Source of the DNA: Trileptium ribeirensis
Taxonomy: Eukaryota; Nematoda; Enoplea; Enoplida; Thoracostomopsidae
DNA length: 64,000 nt
Reading direction: 5' to 3'
NCBI GenBank assembly: GCA_030248225.1
Contig: JASANE010029447.1
Location: 1 to 64,000, forward strand
Shown: positions 1 to 12,600 of the stretch, piece by piece
How the letters are laid out: every line of letters starts with the position of its first letter
Numbering within the stretch: position 1 is the first letter of the stretch
Program-made: the position numbers and the translations under genes
Notes under the pieces: generated by a model
Database searches by the model: none
What the model saw: the letters and a program-made list of their open reading frames with translations, nothing else
What the model was told of the DNA's origin: nothing

Positions 1-77
1 GCCTGGGGAAAGTGTTATGCAAAAAAATTCAAAACATACCCTTTGCCAGATATGTTAGAATACCGGAAGTAGCTTGT

Positions 78-1115
78 GGTCGGGGGGGGGGGGTAAAAAT
101 GTGAAATGGCCAATTCGACCGCGTTTAACCAGCATAGTTAATTTGAAAACGGTATGTAAGATATTCTATACCACAATTTCCACTATGAGGGTACAAAATG
201 GCAGCACATATCAACTGCCAGTGTACATGCCTGAGACCATGGTCGGTGGGGGGGGGGTAAATTTAGAATTTTTAAAAAAAACTTTTGCGACATATGTCGT
301 CCAAATGTATTGCCACAATGTATTATGAACCAAAAGTGTGAAATTTCCTCGAAACACCATCGTATGTTCGATTTTTCCACATTTTGGTGGTGGTCGGGGG
401 TGGGTAAAAGTGTGGTCGGTGGTGGGTAAAAGCCTGAGATCAACAGGTCGGGCGTGAGATAGTCCTCAGGTCGTTTCAACATTCGCTTCGTGATTGGAAA
501 GAACCATAACAGACAAATTAATTGACTTCTACTGACTCCACGATACCCCTAACTAGCAACGGTCGGGGGGAGGGTAATCAAATGTGCTAAAATCGACCTT
601 TTGACCCTAGCGCTGGGGTAAGTAACAGCAAGCACCTGGGTTAATATTTTTTCAAAAGGCACCCAGGGGACAGGTATGATATATGAACAACGTTTATGTA
701 CCATGCATAAGTAACGAGCAATGACCAAAAAAAGAATTTGGTCGGGGGGGGGGGTAAAACTGGGGTTCATGCCATATCGACAGCTGTCACTCTCCATGAT
801 TGGAGCAGATTTGAAAATCGTGCAATTAAAAATGTTGTGTAGACCTGACTAATCCTGCATAGAAAAGAATTTGGGCCATAACTTCGAGCACGGAGCCACG
901 ACACTACCCGAAAAAAAGAGGTAGAAAAATTAGTCATTACGATTTTTGTCAATTTGGGACTTATGTGGATGTTACGGCGTGCGTGAAGCCGAAAAATTTT
1001 TTTTGTTTGAACTAGCTAACTAATGACGCTTCCTAGCGCAAATAACATTTTTACCAGTTCCCTGCACGTTTATGTGCTACTGGCCCCAATATCCAGTTTA
1101 CCCCCCCCCGACCAA
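78..1115. repeat. Dispersed G-tract motif array
   Basis: A motif of the form GGTCGGGGGGGGGTAAA recurs on the plus strand at about 78, 241, 391, 413, 561 and 740, and once inverted at about 1098-1114. The G runs are up to 12 long and are almost always followed by TAA. Spacing is roughly 150-180 bases but the sequence between the motifs is not obviously repeated. No coding potential is recognised here. The runs could form G-quadruplexes; that is inference. Confidence 0.7.
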
Positions 1116-1120
1116 AAGTT

Positions 1121-3508
1121 CATCGTAGCGTGAAATGTCCCTACAGAACTCGAACAACAATAGAACTCGTTTCGAAAACGCTTCAAATAGCTCTCGAACA
1201 AATCTAAAAAAGTGTTCCAAAATTTAGAACACGTCTCGAACAAAACTCCAACACATTTCGGACAATTTTTTTAATTTGTCGAACGAACTTCGGCCGAGCA
1301 TTTAACGAACAGCATTCATCTCTGGCGGGTACTTTAATTGATATCAGCACTGCCAGACATATTACCAAGACGCATTGCATTAGCACGTCGATGCGCCGTT
1401 GGACTGAGGATTAGCATATGGTTCATACCTTAGCTCAGGCTAAATATCGAGAACGGCATAGCATACATTTCAATTCCGCCTCTAATTTTGCACTAGCCAC
1501 CTAAACTAAGATTGTACACAGCCGATGGCTCAAACAAAAAGCCTTAACATTTTACTCAGCTTTACCTTGTCTAAATGATAAAATCATTATCTTAAAATCG
1601 ACAATGCACGTAACGTCAACAAATGTTGCAATAAGTGAAACTTACTAACAATGTACGAATTAGTTGTAAAAATTGCATAATAGTTGAGCAACGGAATGGG
1701 TAGATAAAGTCCAACAACAATACTGTGTATTTTTGTAATACGCATAAATAATCAGTTTATTCGGATTAAATGGTTATAGTTGGTAGTTAGCATCGTTTGT
1801 ATCAATTCAGTACTATAATTAATTATAATATAATATATACTCTATTGTTCACAAGCCTAAACTTAATCAATAATGCTTGTTAAAACGTTAGTGCGCTCAA
1901 ATTATATTGTCATATTTATTTTTATACTAGTCGCAATACATAATAATGATTAGATCATTGCATTACAAACAGAATCTGTATACTGTTTGGCATGCATTCA
2001 AACAAATATTGCTATGGAGATTCAATTAAATTTAATAGAGTGGGCTTGTGGCCTTCGGCAAAAACCAAACATATCATAAACACAATAAACATGTTTAGCA
2101 AGTCCGCAATACAAGTTAAAAACTATTATTATAATGAACCCTGCTGAAATTTGTATTACAATTTATTCATTAGTTACAAACTACCATAATAATAGTTTAT
2201 TATTAGTAACTCACTTCAAACTGTTGGCCAAATTTTGTGACATGTCTGTGCGTCTAAAAGCAAAAAAAAAAGATCTGTCAAAAACAGTAAGCAGATAATG
2301 ATCACTGAATCAATTGGTTTATAATGATCACATCAGCCAACGAAAGAATACAGCAGCTGTTGTCATTATGCTCTAACAAAGGAGCGAAATACTTGTTTCA
2401 TCGGAAAATATACATTTTAGCGTTGGCAATATTATATTTAGAAAACTTGTGTGTTTTTATTAATAGTGTAATACGCCGACGGTGTTGAGCAAAGCTTTCA
2501 GCCGGAATTTGGTCTAAGGGTCATAACGTTACATCCCTCATAGTGACTTTGGCATAAAAAAGCCATCAGCGGAGGAAAGATGGGATGCGAAATTGAGATT
2601 CAATTTATTATTCTCAAACCCGCTATAAAGACTTAATTTGAATGTATGTTATGTTGAAGGAAATAATGTGGAACTCAATGTGACATGTTATTATTAATTT
2701 ATGCTATATAAGGAAGGAACGGATAACAACCACAACAAACAAAAATGTTGATTGCATTTTACCCTGGAACTATGACGTTAGGACGTGTAGTACACAAAGC
2801 GATCTTGACCCTAATTTTTGAATATTACATCCACCCTCGGATCTCCACATCTAAATACAATATTAGTAATTATCTTTATCTGGTGTGCTACCTTCCTACA
2901 AAATTCCATACGAAAAGAACGATAAACTCTAAAATCTTCACTGTACTTTATGAAACTTATGAATGTCTTATGTCGTTGGTTCTAAAGAGAACTTGAGAAA
3001 TGATCTAATCGGGAGAACTATAATTCTACACGTGAAATAAAAAATATTTAGAGATACGCATTTGACTACATACTGTCATAGATATCGGGATGACAAACAC
3101 TAACATTGACCATTGCTCGTTGACATTACTATCCGTTTTTTGGGCATTATTTTTGCATACAGTGAAATACAACAGTATTTACAATTACTTGCTCTTGAAA
3201 TACATTTTTCTCAGATTATCACGTTTTCAAAAAAAATTTATGAAATTTCATATCCAGCAAAATGTACTATCAAGGACGATAGTCCACAAAAACCGAATGG
3301 AACAGCGTCCGTTTGTTAAGGACCGTTATTCCTTTGACTTTACGTGTTTGTTCATAGACAAATGCCGCCACAAACGCTTAACTGTTTGCATGCCCTGTTG
3401 ATAAAAACATAAAATTGCTTTTGAATATTTATTTCAAAAATTTGTCTGTCCAAATCAATAAACAAAAGCATGCATTACTTAGATTGTATTGACATAGTAA
3501 TAAAATAC
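1121..3508. other. No recognised gene; sequence left of the last NDRG exon found
   Basis: This A+T-rich stretch has only short open frames. It lies downstream (on the minus strand) of the last NDRG exon located, so it may hold further NDRG exons. Several acceptor/donor pairs exist on the minus strand (for example around 3330-3396), but none encodes a convincing NDRG C-terminal segment, so none is called. Confidence 0.5.
2705..2996 (+). CDS. Doubtful small ORF behind a TATA-like box
   Basis: A TATATAAG sequence at 2705-2712 is followed 33 bases later by an ATG at 2745 in a fair context (AAAAATG). It opens an 83-codon frame ending at 2996. The product is unrecognised and somewhat hydrophobic, with no clear signal peptide or motif. 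The frame could be chance in A+T-rich DNA. It is listed only because of the promoter-like box and start context. Confidence 0.12.
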
Positions 3509-3613
3509 GAACTTGAGAAAGGCTTCAAAGAACTTCGCCAAATTGTGCGGATTCTTGGTATTCTTCAAATTTTCCACATATTTCTGGATCACGTCGAGAT
3601 GCTTGTCCTGACT
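3509..3613 (-). CDS. NDRG-like: NDRG exon 8 (NPxNL cap segment)
   Basis: After the acceptor TTTTCAG| the exon reads SQDKHLDVIQKYVENLKNTK then NPHNLAKFFEAFLKF, phase 0. It corresponds to the family 'VxxYxxxLxxxxNPxNLxxFxxAYxxR' segment. The donor TTC|GTATTT is weak: read-through would add VFYYYVNTI and a stop followed by AATAAA about 70 bases on, so an early-terminating isoform is possible. The exon is 21.5 kb from exon 7 but is the only segment on the strand with this motif in phase. Confidence 0.82.
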
Positions 3614-6600
3614 CTGAAAACAATACACAAACAATAAACACACTGAGCGCCTTGATCGGCGAATTCACCGCAACTACTATTGTTAGTCTTTAATGACAAA
3701 TATATATCTTTGCGGTAAAATTGCATAATGGCTTATGCATCAGTTCTACAACACTGTGGATTTGGTGCCAAAATTGTGCATTTTTCTCGAATTTGGAGCA
3801 CTAAAGGACCAACGATAGTTGGGAATAAACAAACGCAGCAGGAACACTGAGATACAAACAGAACCGGCTCCAAGCGGATGTTTCTGACGCTTATAAATCT
3901 CCTTAAGTAACAAATTACATTTTAGGTACATCCAAATGCTTATAGTGCCGCTTTTAACTGCATAATCTTACACAAGCGATGACGACCCTAGGTTCCGGAC
4001 CTCATTTTAGAATCAATTTGGCATGGTTAAGACTTCTTTGCCCAGATCCTAATCCAGCGCAGGATGAGTCAGAACATCAATCTGCTACTATAAAAATTCA
4101 GATTCGGCGTTATTGTATCTGATTTATTGGATAGCATTACAACAAAAACATACATATCAGTGTCCGAAATCACATTGGGGTAGCACCGATCATTGGAAAA
4201 ACACAGGGGTTGATGGTTGATGAAACATGATTGAGTTGATTAGCATAATATTGAACTGTCGCCAAATCAGCGCCACAGGCGGTACCAGGTAAAAAGATAC
4301 AGTGTTTGGACCGTAAATCAAAAAATATGATGGTAAAATGTGCAATTCACACACAGCATAAATCGCCGAGAAATGTTCGGATATATTGAGGCATGGTGGT
4401 TACTTTGTGGGAAATTCAACACCACAACTACATTAATGTTGAATCCTATTTTGTTCTCTACACACCACACACATGTAGCTGCGATTAAGGAGGCGCTGCT
4501 CTTGGCGCAAACCCCTGCCACAATGGAAAAATTGCAATCAGGGGTTGTTAAAAAATGACGAAAAATTAATTGTCCCGATTAAGTGAATTGTCCCGATTTC
4601 ACAAATTATTGACTGGTTGGATTCCAATTATATAATTAGAATATCCGCTTCGACTAAGTGCCAGAGTAATAGAAATAGGGTAAAGCTACATCATGTTCTG
4701 ATCGATGTTTACATTTTGTAAAAGAAGAATAAGTGTGATTATGTTTCTTGTACTTTTATATATAATATAATCTATGATTCATGACATATACATAATGTAT
4801 GTGTGATGTATACGCAAGTACGGTATTACATCTGTACAAGATATAAGGACACATTACACTCTACTATAGAATATACTATGACGCAGGCTATCTGGAGCCG
4901 TGGTTATCCTCCAGCAGCCTAGTCTTGTTTATGCCCGGCTTTCTTCCAAGGCACGATTAGGCTTCTCAGTACGAATGTAACAACCTGGTATAGTAATTTA
5001 GTCCACGATATTTTTGTTGTGTAATAAACATGTGGCATAAGACATCGTATCAACAAAAAGTTCAAAACCTAGTAATACTTCCACGAATACATTTATGCAA
5101 CAACAACAAAAATGTTTATTAAACAAAATTTAGGGCATCAACTTGCATGCCTTTAACCCATCTTGTGAATAGTGAACCCGTCATTTAGGCGACATACAAG
5201 CAATACCCGACAATCATAAAATAAACAAAAAATCAGTAAGGGATTGCTCCACTAACAACTGATTTCTAAATCAAGACAAGTTAGAAATATAATATAATAT
5301 ATACATTACAACACAGATATGCAAGGCCATTTAAGGGTTATTTCAAATACACTGTTAAAGGTTTCTATTATGTCGCCAAAAATGGTCAAAATTTACTTGT
5401 TTTACTGCAAATTTGAATGGTTTGCAGTTTGGGGCATTAAACAGCGGTTTGTTGTCAATGAACTCAGGCAGTGAGTTCCATGCATCGATAACACAGACGG
5501 TGAAGGAATGTTTCATAATGTTTGTTTTGAATTTTTTCTTTAAGAGCTTTTTAGAATTTCCGCGTGTGTGCAATATGCCAGAAAAGCGAAAAAGTTTTCA
5601 CATGTATCTATGCTTCTGAAAATAATTTTATAAACCATTGCTAGGTCGTGGTGTAGGCGCCTTAATTCGAGTGGTTCCAGTTTTAACTATTCAAGTCGCT
5701 GACGATATGATGTTTCTTCTCATGTGAACCTACTAAAAAGCCGGCGAGTATCGTTGAACTCGCTCCAATATATCAATGTCGCCTAGATAACAAGGTGACC
5801 ATACTTGAGAAGCATATTCAAGCATCGGTCGGACGTACGTAATATATTCCCGTAGCAAAACATCTAACTTTGTCGTCATGAAACATCTGAATAAAATATT
5901 GATGATTTTATATGCCTTAGTCAAAACTTGCTTGCAGCTAACGCTACTTTTCAACGAGCTGTAAATTTGAACGCCGAGATTTTTACATTGCTTAACAATG
6001 GCGATTGCATTATCATTTAATATGTAATTAGACTATATCAACAGAGTTACCAGAATCAATCGAAATACACCAATCATTTACACATTCTAAAAGTTGAGTA
6101 CATGTGGAACATTTAGTTAAAAACCCATGTAGCTGTTTAGAAAGTAATCGATTTGATGAAATATGTTGAATCAATTCGTAGTTTATGATTGATTCCATAA
6201 TTTTAGAGCAGTTGCATAATAGAGCAACCGGGCGATAATTAAATGGGTCAGAAGAAGAACCGTTTTTGTAAAGTGCAACGATATCAGCCGGCAACAGCAT
6301 AGCAGGTCCGACGCCGTTAATAAACGATTGTTCAAAAATATGTGAAAGTCGATAACATAACACATCTTTTAGTTGCCTAAAAAATAACGAGTGAAACCAT
6401 TTTGGGAAGGGAGTGACTGTGTGTGCCTTTAAGCTTACCCATGAACTTATTAACAATAGCTGGCGAAAAAGAAACCCAGGACAGGTCAACACCTTCCATA
6501 GCGGGATTAACTTCAGGAGTGTGACCGTGATCTGTTGTAAATATGCGTGAAGATACTTGTGCCAACATGTCTGACCGCATTTTATCATCTGTTACTAAAA

Positions 6601-9600
6601 CGTTATTTTTGTTTCTTAGAGCACTAACACCATTTTTTGCAAAACACAGGTTGTTAACATATTTAAATATGTTGTTGCGATTCTGAGAATTTAGTATTTT
6701 GTGTTACTGGTTACGACGGTACGCTAAGAGAGCTTTAGAACATAACTCACTATGAGCTTTGTATATATCAAAATTGCCAGATATCTTGCATATTTTCCAA
6801 AGCTTGGCCTTCTTACTCGAAAGCTTATTAATATATGAGGGATATTTTCGCTTAGATGTATTCATTCTGTAAGCTTTGCGCGGTACAAATAGTAAACACA
6901 ATTCGTGTAAAATCTTATGAAAGCATTTCCATTTATCTTCTATCAAAAATAAACTGTACAACAAATATTCCCAATCAATAGAAGATAAATACTTTTTAAT
7001 ACTATCTATGTCTGCATTTTTCAAATCAAACGCTATATCATAATTTCCGTTTTTTCGATCAAAGTTAAGATTATAGATAACTGATCAGAACAAGCAAAAT
7101 ATTCATCAGAGGATACGGTTGGAACGTTTAGCATTGAAGTAGTGAATACTAAGTCCAAAATGTTGCCACAACGTGTAGGAAAAGTTACCAATTGTTGTAG
7201 CCCTGAATGACAAATACCAGTCATAAAACATTCGTAAATATAATTGCTCGGATATGACAGAGATGTCCAATATATTTCAGGCAGGTTGAAGTCTCCTACT
7301 ACAGTTGATGGCCACGAAACATCACAAGCGACATTAATATATTTCACCATACCTTCGATACAGCCAGCGTTATTAGGAGAGCGGTACATACAAATTAACC
7401 TATGCTTTGTCGGAATAAGTATATAAATCAATACATACACATTCAAAATTGGTGGTATGCTCACTCATCACTTCGGTGAACTTAATATTTCCATGTATCA
7501 AAATCATTACACCGCCACCTTTCGAATCAGCTCTATCATAGCGAATAACACGATATAGTGCATTTGCATTTAGCAACGAGTCCGGGATACTGTCATTTAA
7601 CCATGTTTCTGTAATAGCAATCTCAACATATTCGTCGGTTGTCAAGAGTTCGTCAAAATCGCATAGTTTGTTGCATATACTTCGGGCATTCAACAATTTA
7701 CAGTTTATAATGTTATCAGGACTAGCGACTCGGTCAACTTTCTGAGTCGATGAAATAACCCCATCAGTCAGTTTAAATTAACAAATAGTTTTCCGTTTTT
7801 TTCGTTAAATGAGTAGTCCACTGAGTTGTGTTTACCCCTAACTAGTTTACCATTTTCCCGATTACAACCTTTAAACACAACAAGTTTTTCGTTAATGACG
7901 ACAAACTTCTCGCTATTACCTGCAGTTGCCTCCAGTTCGTTTAATTCATTCACTTTAGCACGAAGAGCGGACAGCTTACGTCTCTCGTCGTCAGACATAG
8001 ATCGTCGTATTGACAGGATATTGACGAAGTTTCTTGGCTTCGTTGAGCACAGATTTGACGACCGTTGATGACGCTAGGCGAAGTTTTAGAAGTGTCGGTC
8101 CTCCATGGGTCTGTTCAACAGTGCTTCGGTGATTGGGGGATGAAGCATACCCATACGGAAAACTTGTTCGACGGTTGCAGATGGATCCAAGAATTTGATG
8201 ATCGCTGTTGCTTTCTGAAGATAGCGGCCTTGTTCAGGGAGCCCGGTGAGGACGAGACAACGGCGGCGTTTGGCTTCCTCGTCGTCAATTTGGGGAGCGT
8301 AGGTGACCCGACCTCTGGGACCAGCATGCCGGGATGCCACATCAGCGAATGAGGAACGAATGATGGAGACCGGGTTGGTTGAGGCGTTCGAAGAACTTGT
8401 GGAACCCGTGGTGCCCAGAGCATTGACGGCTGTCGCAGTAGCTTGCACTGCGGCAGACAGTGAGGCGACATCTTCCTGGAGTTTGAGGAGATGGTCGAAT
8501 CCTGGACCGTGTTCAAGCGCGTTGTAAGTTGAGGAAGTAGCGTTATTTACTTTGCGTTGGCGGCTTGTGGAGAGGCATTTTTCGCACACCACGAGAATTC
8601 GGGAAAGCCCGTTGATGTCATTTGCAGGGTTTTTAGCGTAGTGTTAGTGCACCCAACCGAGGCAACCGCCACAGGCGAAGCATTCGTCGCCAGCATCCAG
8701 TTCGCAGTCGACACATTTCGGGGGTTTGGGATCAGAGATGGTCATTGCGTTGCTGACGCACCGTTGAATCAAGGCGAATGGATCATTGGAAACGTTGATG
8801 AGTTTGAAGTCAATGTATGTATATATTTAATTACAATCTGAATGCAATTGGAGTTTAATCTAGTGTAACGGACCAGCACGCACTTTTCTTTGTTTTTCAA
8901 CCTGAAGTATGCACTCAGCAGGCAACCTCCCACTGAATGCAATAGGGTTAAAACCCTTGCTATTACATATATCTTAAATTCACATTTTTGTTTCACCATT
9001 ACCTACATGTGTAGATGGACTAGCATTGTGCAAAACAGCAATAGTGTACTTTTGATACAGTTGTTTTCTATGTTCGTTTTACGTTTTAAAGTTGGACATA
9101 AAGATGCATACTGGATGAAAATATTTGCAATAATCGATTTTTTTCTTTAAGAGCTTTTTAGAATTTCCGCGTGTGTGCAATATGCCAGAAAAGCGAAAAA
9201 GTTTTCACATGTATCTATGCTTCTGAAAATAATTTTATAAACCATTGCTAGGTCGTGGTGTAGGCGCCTTAATTCGAGTGGTTCCAGTTTTAACTATTCA
9301 AGTCGCTGACGATATGATGTTTCTTCTCATGTGAACCTACTAAAAAGCCGGCGAGTATCGTTGAACTCGCTCCAATATATCAATGTCGCCTAGATAACAA
9401 GGTGACCATACTTGAGAAGCATATTCAAGCATCGGTCGGACGTACGTAATATATTCCCGTAGCAAAACATCTAACTTTGTCGTCATGAAACATCTGAATA
9501 AAATATTGATGATTTTATATGCCTTAGTCAAAACTTGCTTGCAGTTAACGCTACTTTTCAACGAGCTGTAAATTTGAACGCCGAGATTTTTACATTGCTT

Positions 9601-12600
9601 AACAATGGCGATTGCATTATCATTTAATATGTAATTAGACTATATCAACAGAGTTACCAGAATCAATCGAAATACACCAATCATTTACACATTCTAAAAG
9701 TTGAGTACATGTGGAACATTTAGTTAAAAACCCATGTAGCTGTTTAGAAAGTAATCGATTTGATGAAATATGTTGAATCAATTCGTAGTTTATGATTGAT
9801 TCCATAATTTTAGAGCAGTTGCATAATAGAGCAACCGGGCGATAATTAAATGGGTCAGAAGAAGAACCGTTTTTGTAAAGTGCAACGATATCAGCCGGCA
9901 AGAGCATAGCAGGTCCGACGCCGTTAATAAACGATTGTTCAAAAATATGTGAAAGTCGATAACATAACACATCTTTTAGTTGCCTAAAAAATAACGAGTG
10001 AAACCATTTTGGGAAGGGAGTGACTGTGTGTGCCTTTAAGCTTACCCATGAACTTATTAACAATAGCTGGCGAAAAAGAAACCCAGGACAGGTCAACACC
10101 TTCCATAGCGGGATTAACTTCAGGAGTGTGACCGTGATCTGTTGTAAATATGCGTGAAGATACTTGTGCCAACATGTCTGACCGCATTTTATCATCTGGT
10201 ACTAAAACGTTATTTTTGTTTCTTAGAGCACTAACACCATTTTTTGCAAAACACAGGTTGTTAACATATTTAAATATGTTGTTGCGATTCTGAGAATTTA
10301 GTATTTTGTGTTACTGGTTACGACGGTACGCTAAGAGAGCTTTAGAACATAACTCACTATGAGCTTTGTATATATCAAAATTGCCAGATATCTTGCATAT
10401 TTTCCAAAGCTTGGCCTTCTTACTCGAAAGCTTATTAATATATGAGCGATATTTTCGCTTAGATGTATTCATTCTGTAAGCTTTGCGCGGTACAAATAGT
10501 AAACACAATTCGTGTAAAATCTTATGAAAGCATTTCCATTTATCTTCTATCAAAAATAAACTGTACAACAAATATTCCCAATCAATAGAAGATAAATACT
10601 TTTTAATACTATCTATGTCTGCATTTTTCAAATCAAACGCTATATCATAATTTCCGTTTTTTCGATCAAAGTTAAGATTATAGATAACTGATCAGAACAA
10701 GCAAAATATTCATCAGAGGATACGGTTGGAACGTTTAGCATTGAAGTAGTGAATGATAAGTCCAAAATGTTGCCACAACGTGTAGGAAAAGTTACCAATT
10801 GTTGTAGCCCTGAATGACAAATACCAGTCATAAAACATTCGTAAATATAATTGCTCGGACATGACAGAGATGTCCAATATATTTCAGGCAGGTTGAAGTC
10901 TCCTACTACAGTTGATGGCCACGAAACATCACAAGCGACATTAATATATTTCACCATACCTTCGATACAGCCAGCGTTATTAGGAGAGCGGTACATACAA
11001 ATTAACCTATGCTTTGTCGGAATAAGTATATAAATCAATACATACACATTCAAAATTGGTGGTATGCTCACTCATCACTTCGGTGAACTTAATATTTCCA
11101 TGTATCAAAATCATTACACCGCCACCTTTCGAATCAGCTCTATCATAGCGAATAACACGATATAGTGCATTTGCATTTAGCAACGAGTCCGGGATAGTGT
11201 CATTTAATCATGTTTCTGTAATAGCAATCTCAACATATTCGTCGGTTGTCAAGAGTTCGTCAAATTGCATAGTTTGTTGCATATACTTCGGGCATTCAAC
11301 AATTTACAGTTTAGCAATGCCATCAGGACCAGCGACTCGGTCAACTTTCTGAGCTTGGATGAAATAACCCCATCAGTCAGTTTAAATTAACAAATAGTTT
11401 TCCGTTTTTTTCGTTAAAATGAGTAGTCCACTGAGTTGGGTTTACCCCTAACTAGTTTACCATTTTCCCATTACAACCTTTAAACACAACAAGTTTTTTC
11501 GTTAACGACGACAAACTTCTCGCTATTACTTGCAGTTGCCTCCAGTTCGTTTAATTCATTCACTTTAGCACGAAGAGCGGACAGCTTACGTCTCTCGTTG
11601 TTAGACATAGATCGTTGATATTGACAGGATATTGACAAGTTTCTTGGCTTCGTTGAGCACAGATTTGAACGACGGTTGATGACGCTAGGCGAAGTTTTAG
11701 AAGTGTCGGTCCTCCATGGGTCTGTTCAACAGTGCTTCGGTGATTGGGGGATGAAGCATAGACTTACGGAAAACTTGTTCGACGGTTGCAGATGGATCCA
11801 AGAATTTGATGATCGCTGTTGCTTTCTGAAGATAGCGGCCTTGTTCAGGGAGCCCGGTGAAGGACGAGACAACGGCGGCGTTTGGCTTGATCGTCGTCAA
11901 TTTGGGGAGCGTAGGGGACCCGACCTCTGGGAACCAGCATGCCGGGATGCCAGATCAGCGGTAGATGAGGACCAACGATGGAGACCGGGTTGGTTGAGGC
12001 GTTCGAAGAACTTGTGGAACCCGTGGTGCCCAAGAGCATCAACGGCTGTCGCAGCAGCCTTGCATTGCGGCAGACAGTGAGGCGACATCTTCCTGGAGTT
12101 TTAGGAGATGGTCGAATCTGGTACCGTGTTCAAGTGCGTTGTAAGTTGAGGAAGTAGCGTTATTTACTTTGCGTCGGCGGCTTGTGAAGAGGCATTTTTC
12201 GCACACCACGAGAATTCTGGAAAGCCCGTTGATGTCATTTGCAGGTAGTTTTTAGCGTAGTGTTAGTGCACCCAACCGAGGCAACCGCCACAGGCCAAGC
12301 ATTCGTCGCCAGCATCCAGTTCGCAGTCGACACATTTCGGGGGTTTGGGATCAAGAGATGGTCATTGCGTTGCTGACGCACCGTTGAATCAAGGCGAATG
12401 GATCATTGGAAACGTTGATGAGTTTGAAGTCAATGTATGTATATATTTAATTACAATCTGAATGCAATTGGAGTTTAATCTAGTGTAACGGACCAGCACG
12501 CACTTTTCTTTGTTTTTCAACCTGAAGTATGCACTCAGCAGGCAACCTCCCACTGAATGCAATAGGGTTAAAACCCTTGCTATTACATATATCTTAAATT

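Larger units (their letters stand above)
5285..9138 (-). mobile_element. CR1/L2-like LINE, copy A (defective)
   Basis: Read on the minus strand, the order is a leader (about 9138-8750), ORF1 with a PHD-like finger, an APE endonuclease, the RT N-terminal part, and the RT C-terminal part ending RFWRHNRNL-like at 5355, then a short A+T-rich tail. Frames are broken by stops and shifts. The RT core between '..NSVDIV' (6028) and 'YILNDNAIA' (about 6020) is missing, removing the palm motifs including the [YF]ADD aspartates, so it cannot encode an active RT. It is in the same orientation as the host NDRG gene, inside its long intron. Confidence 0.85.
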
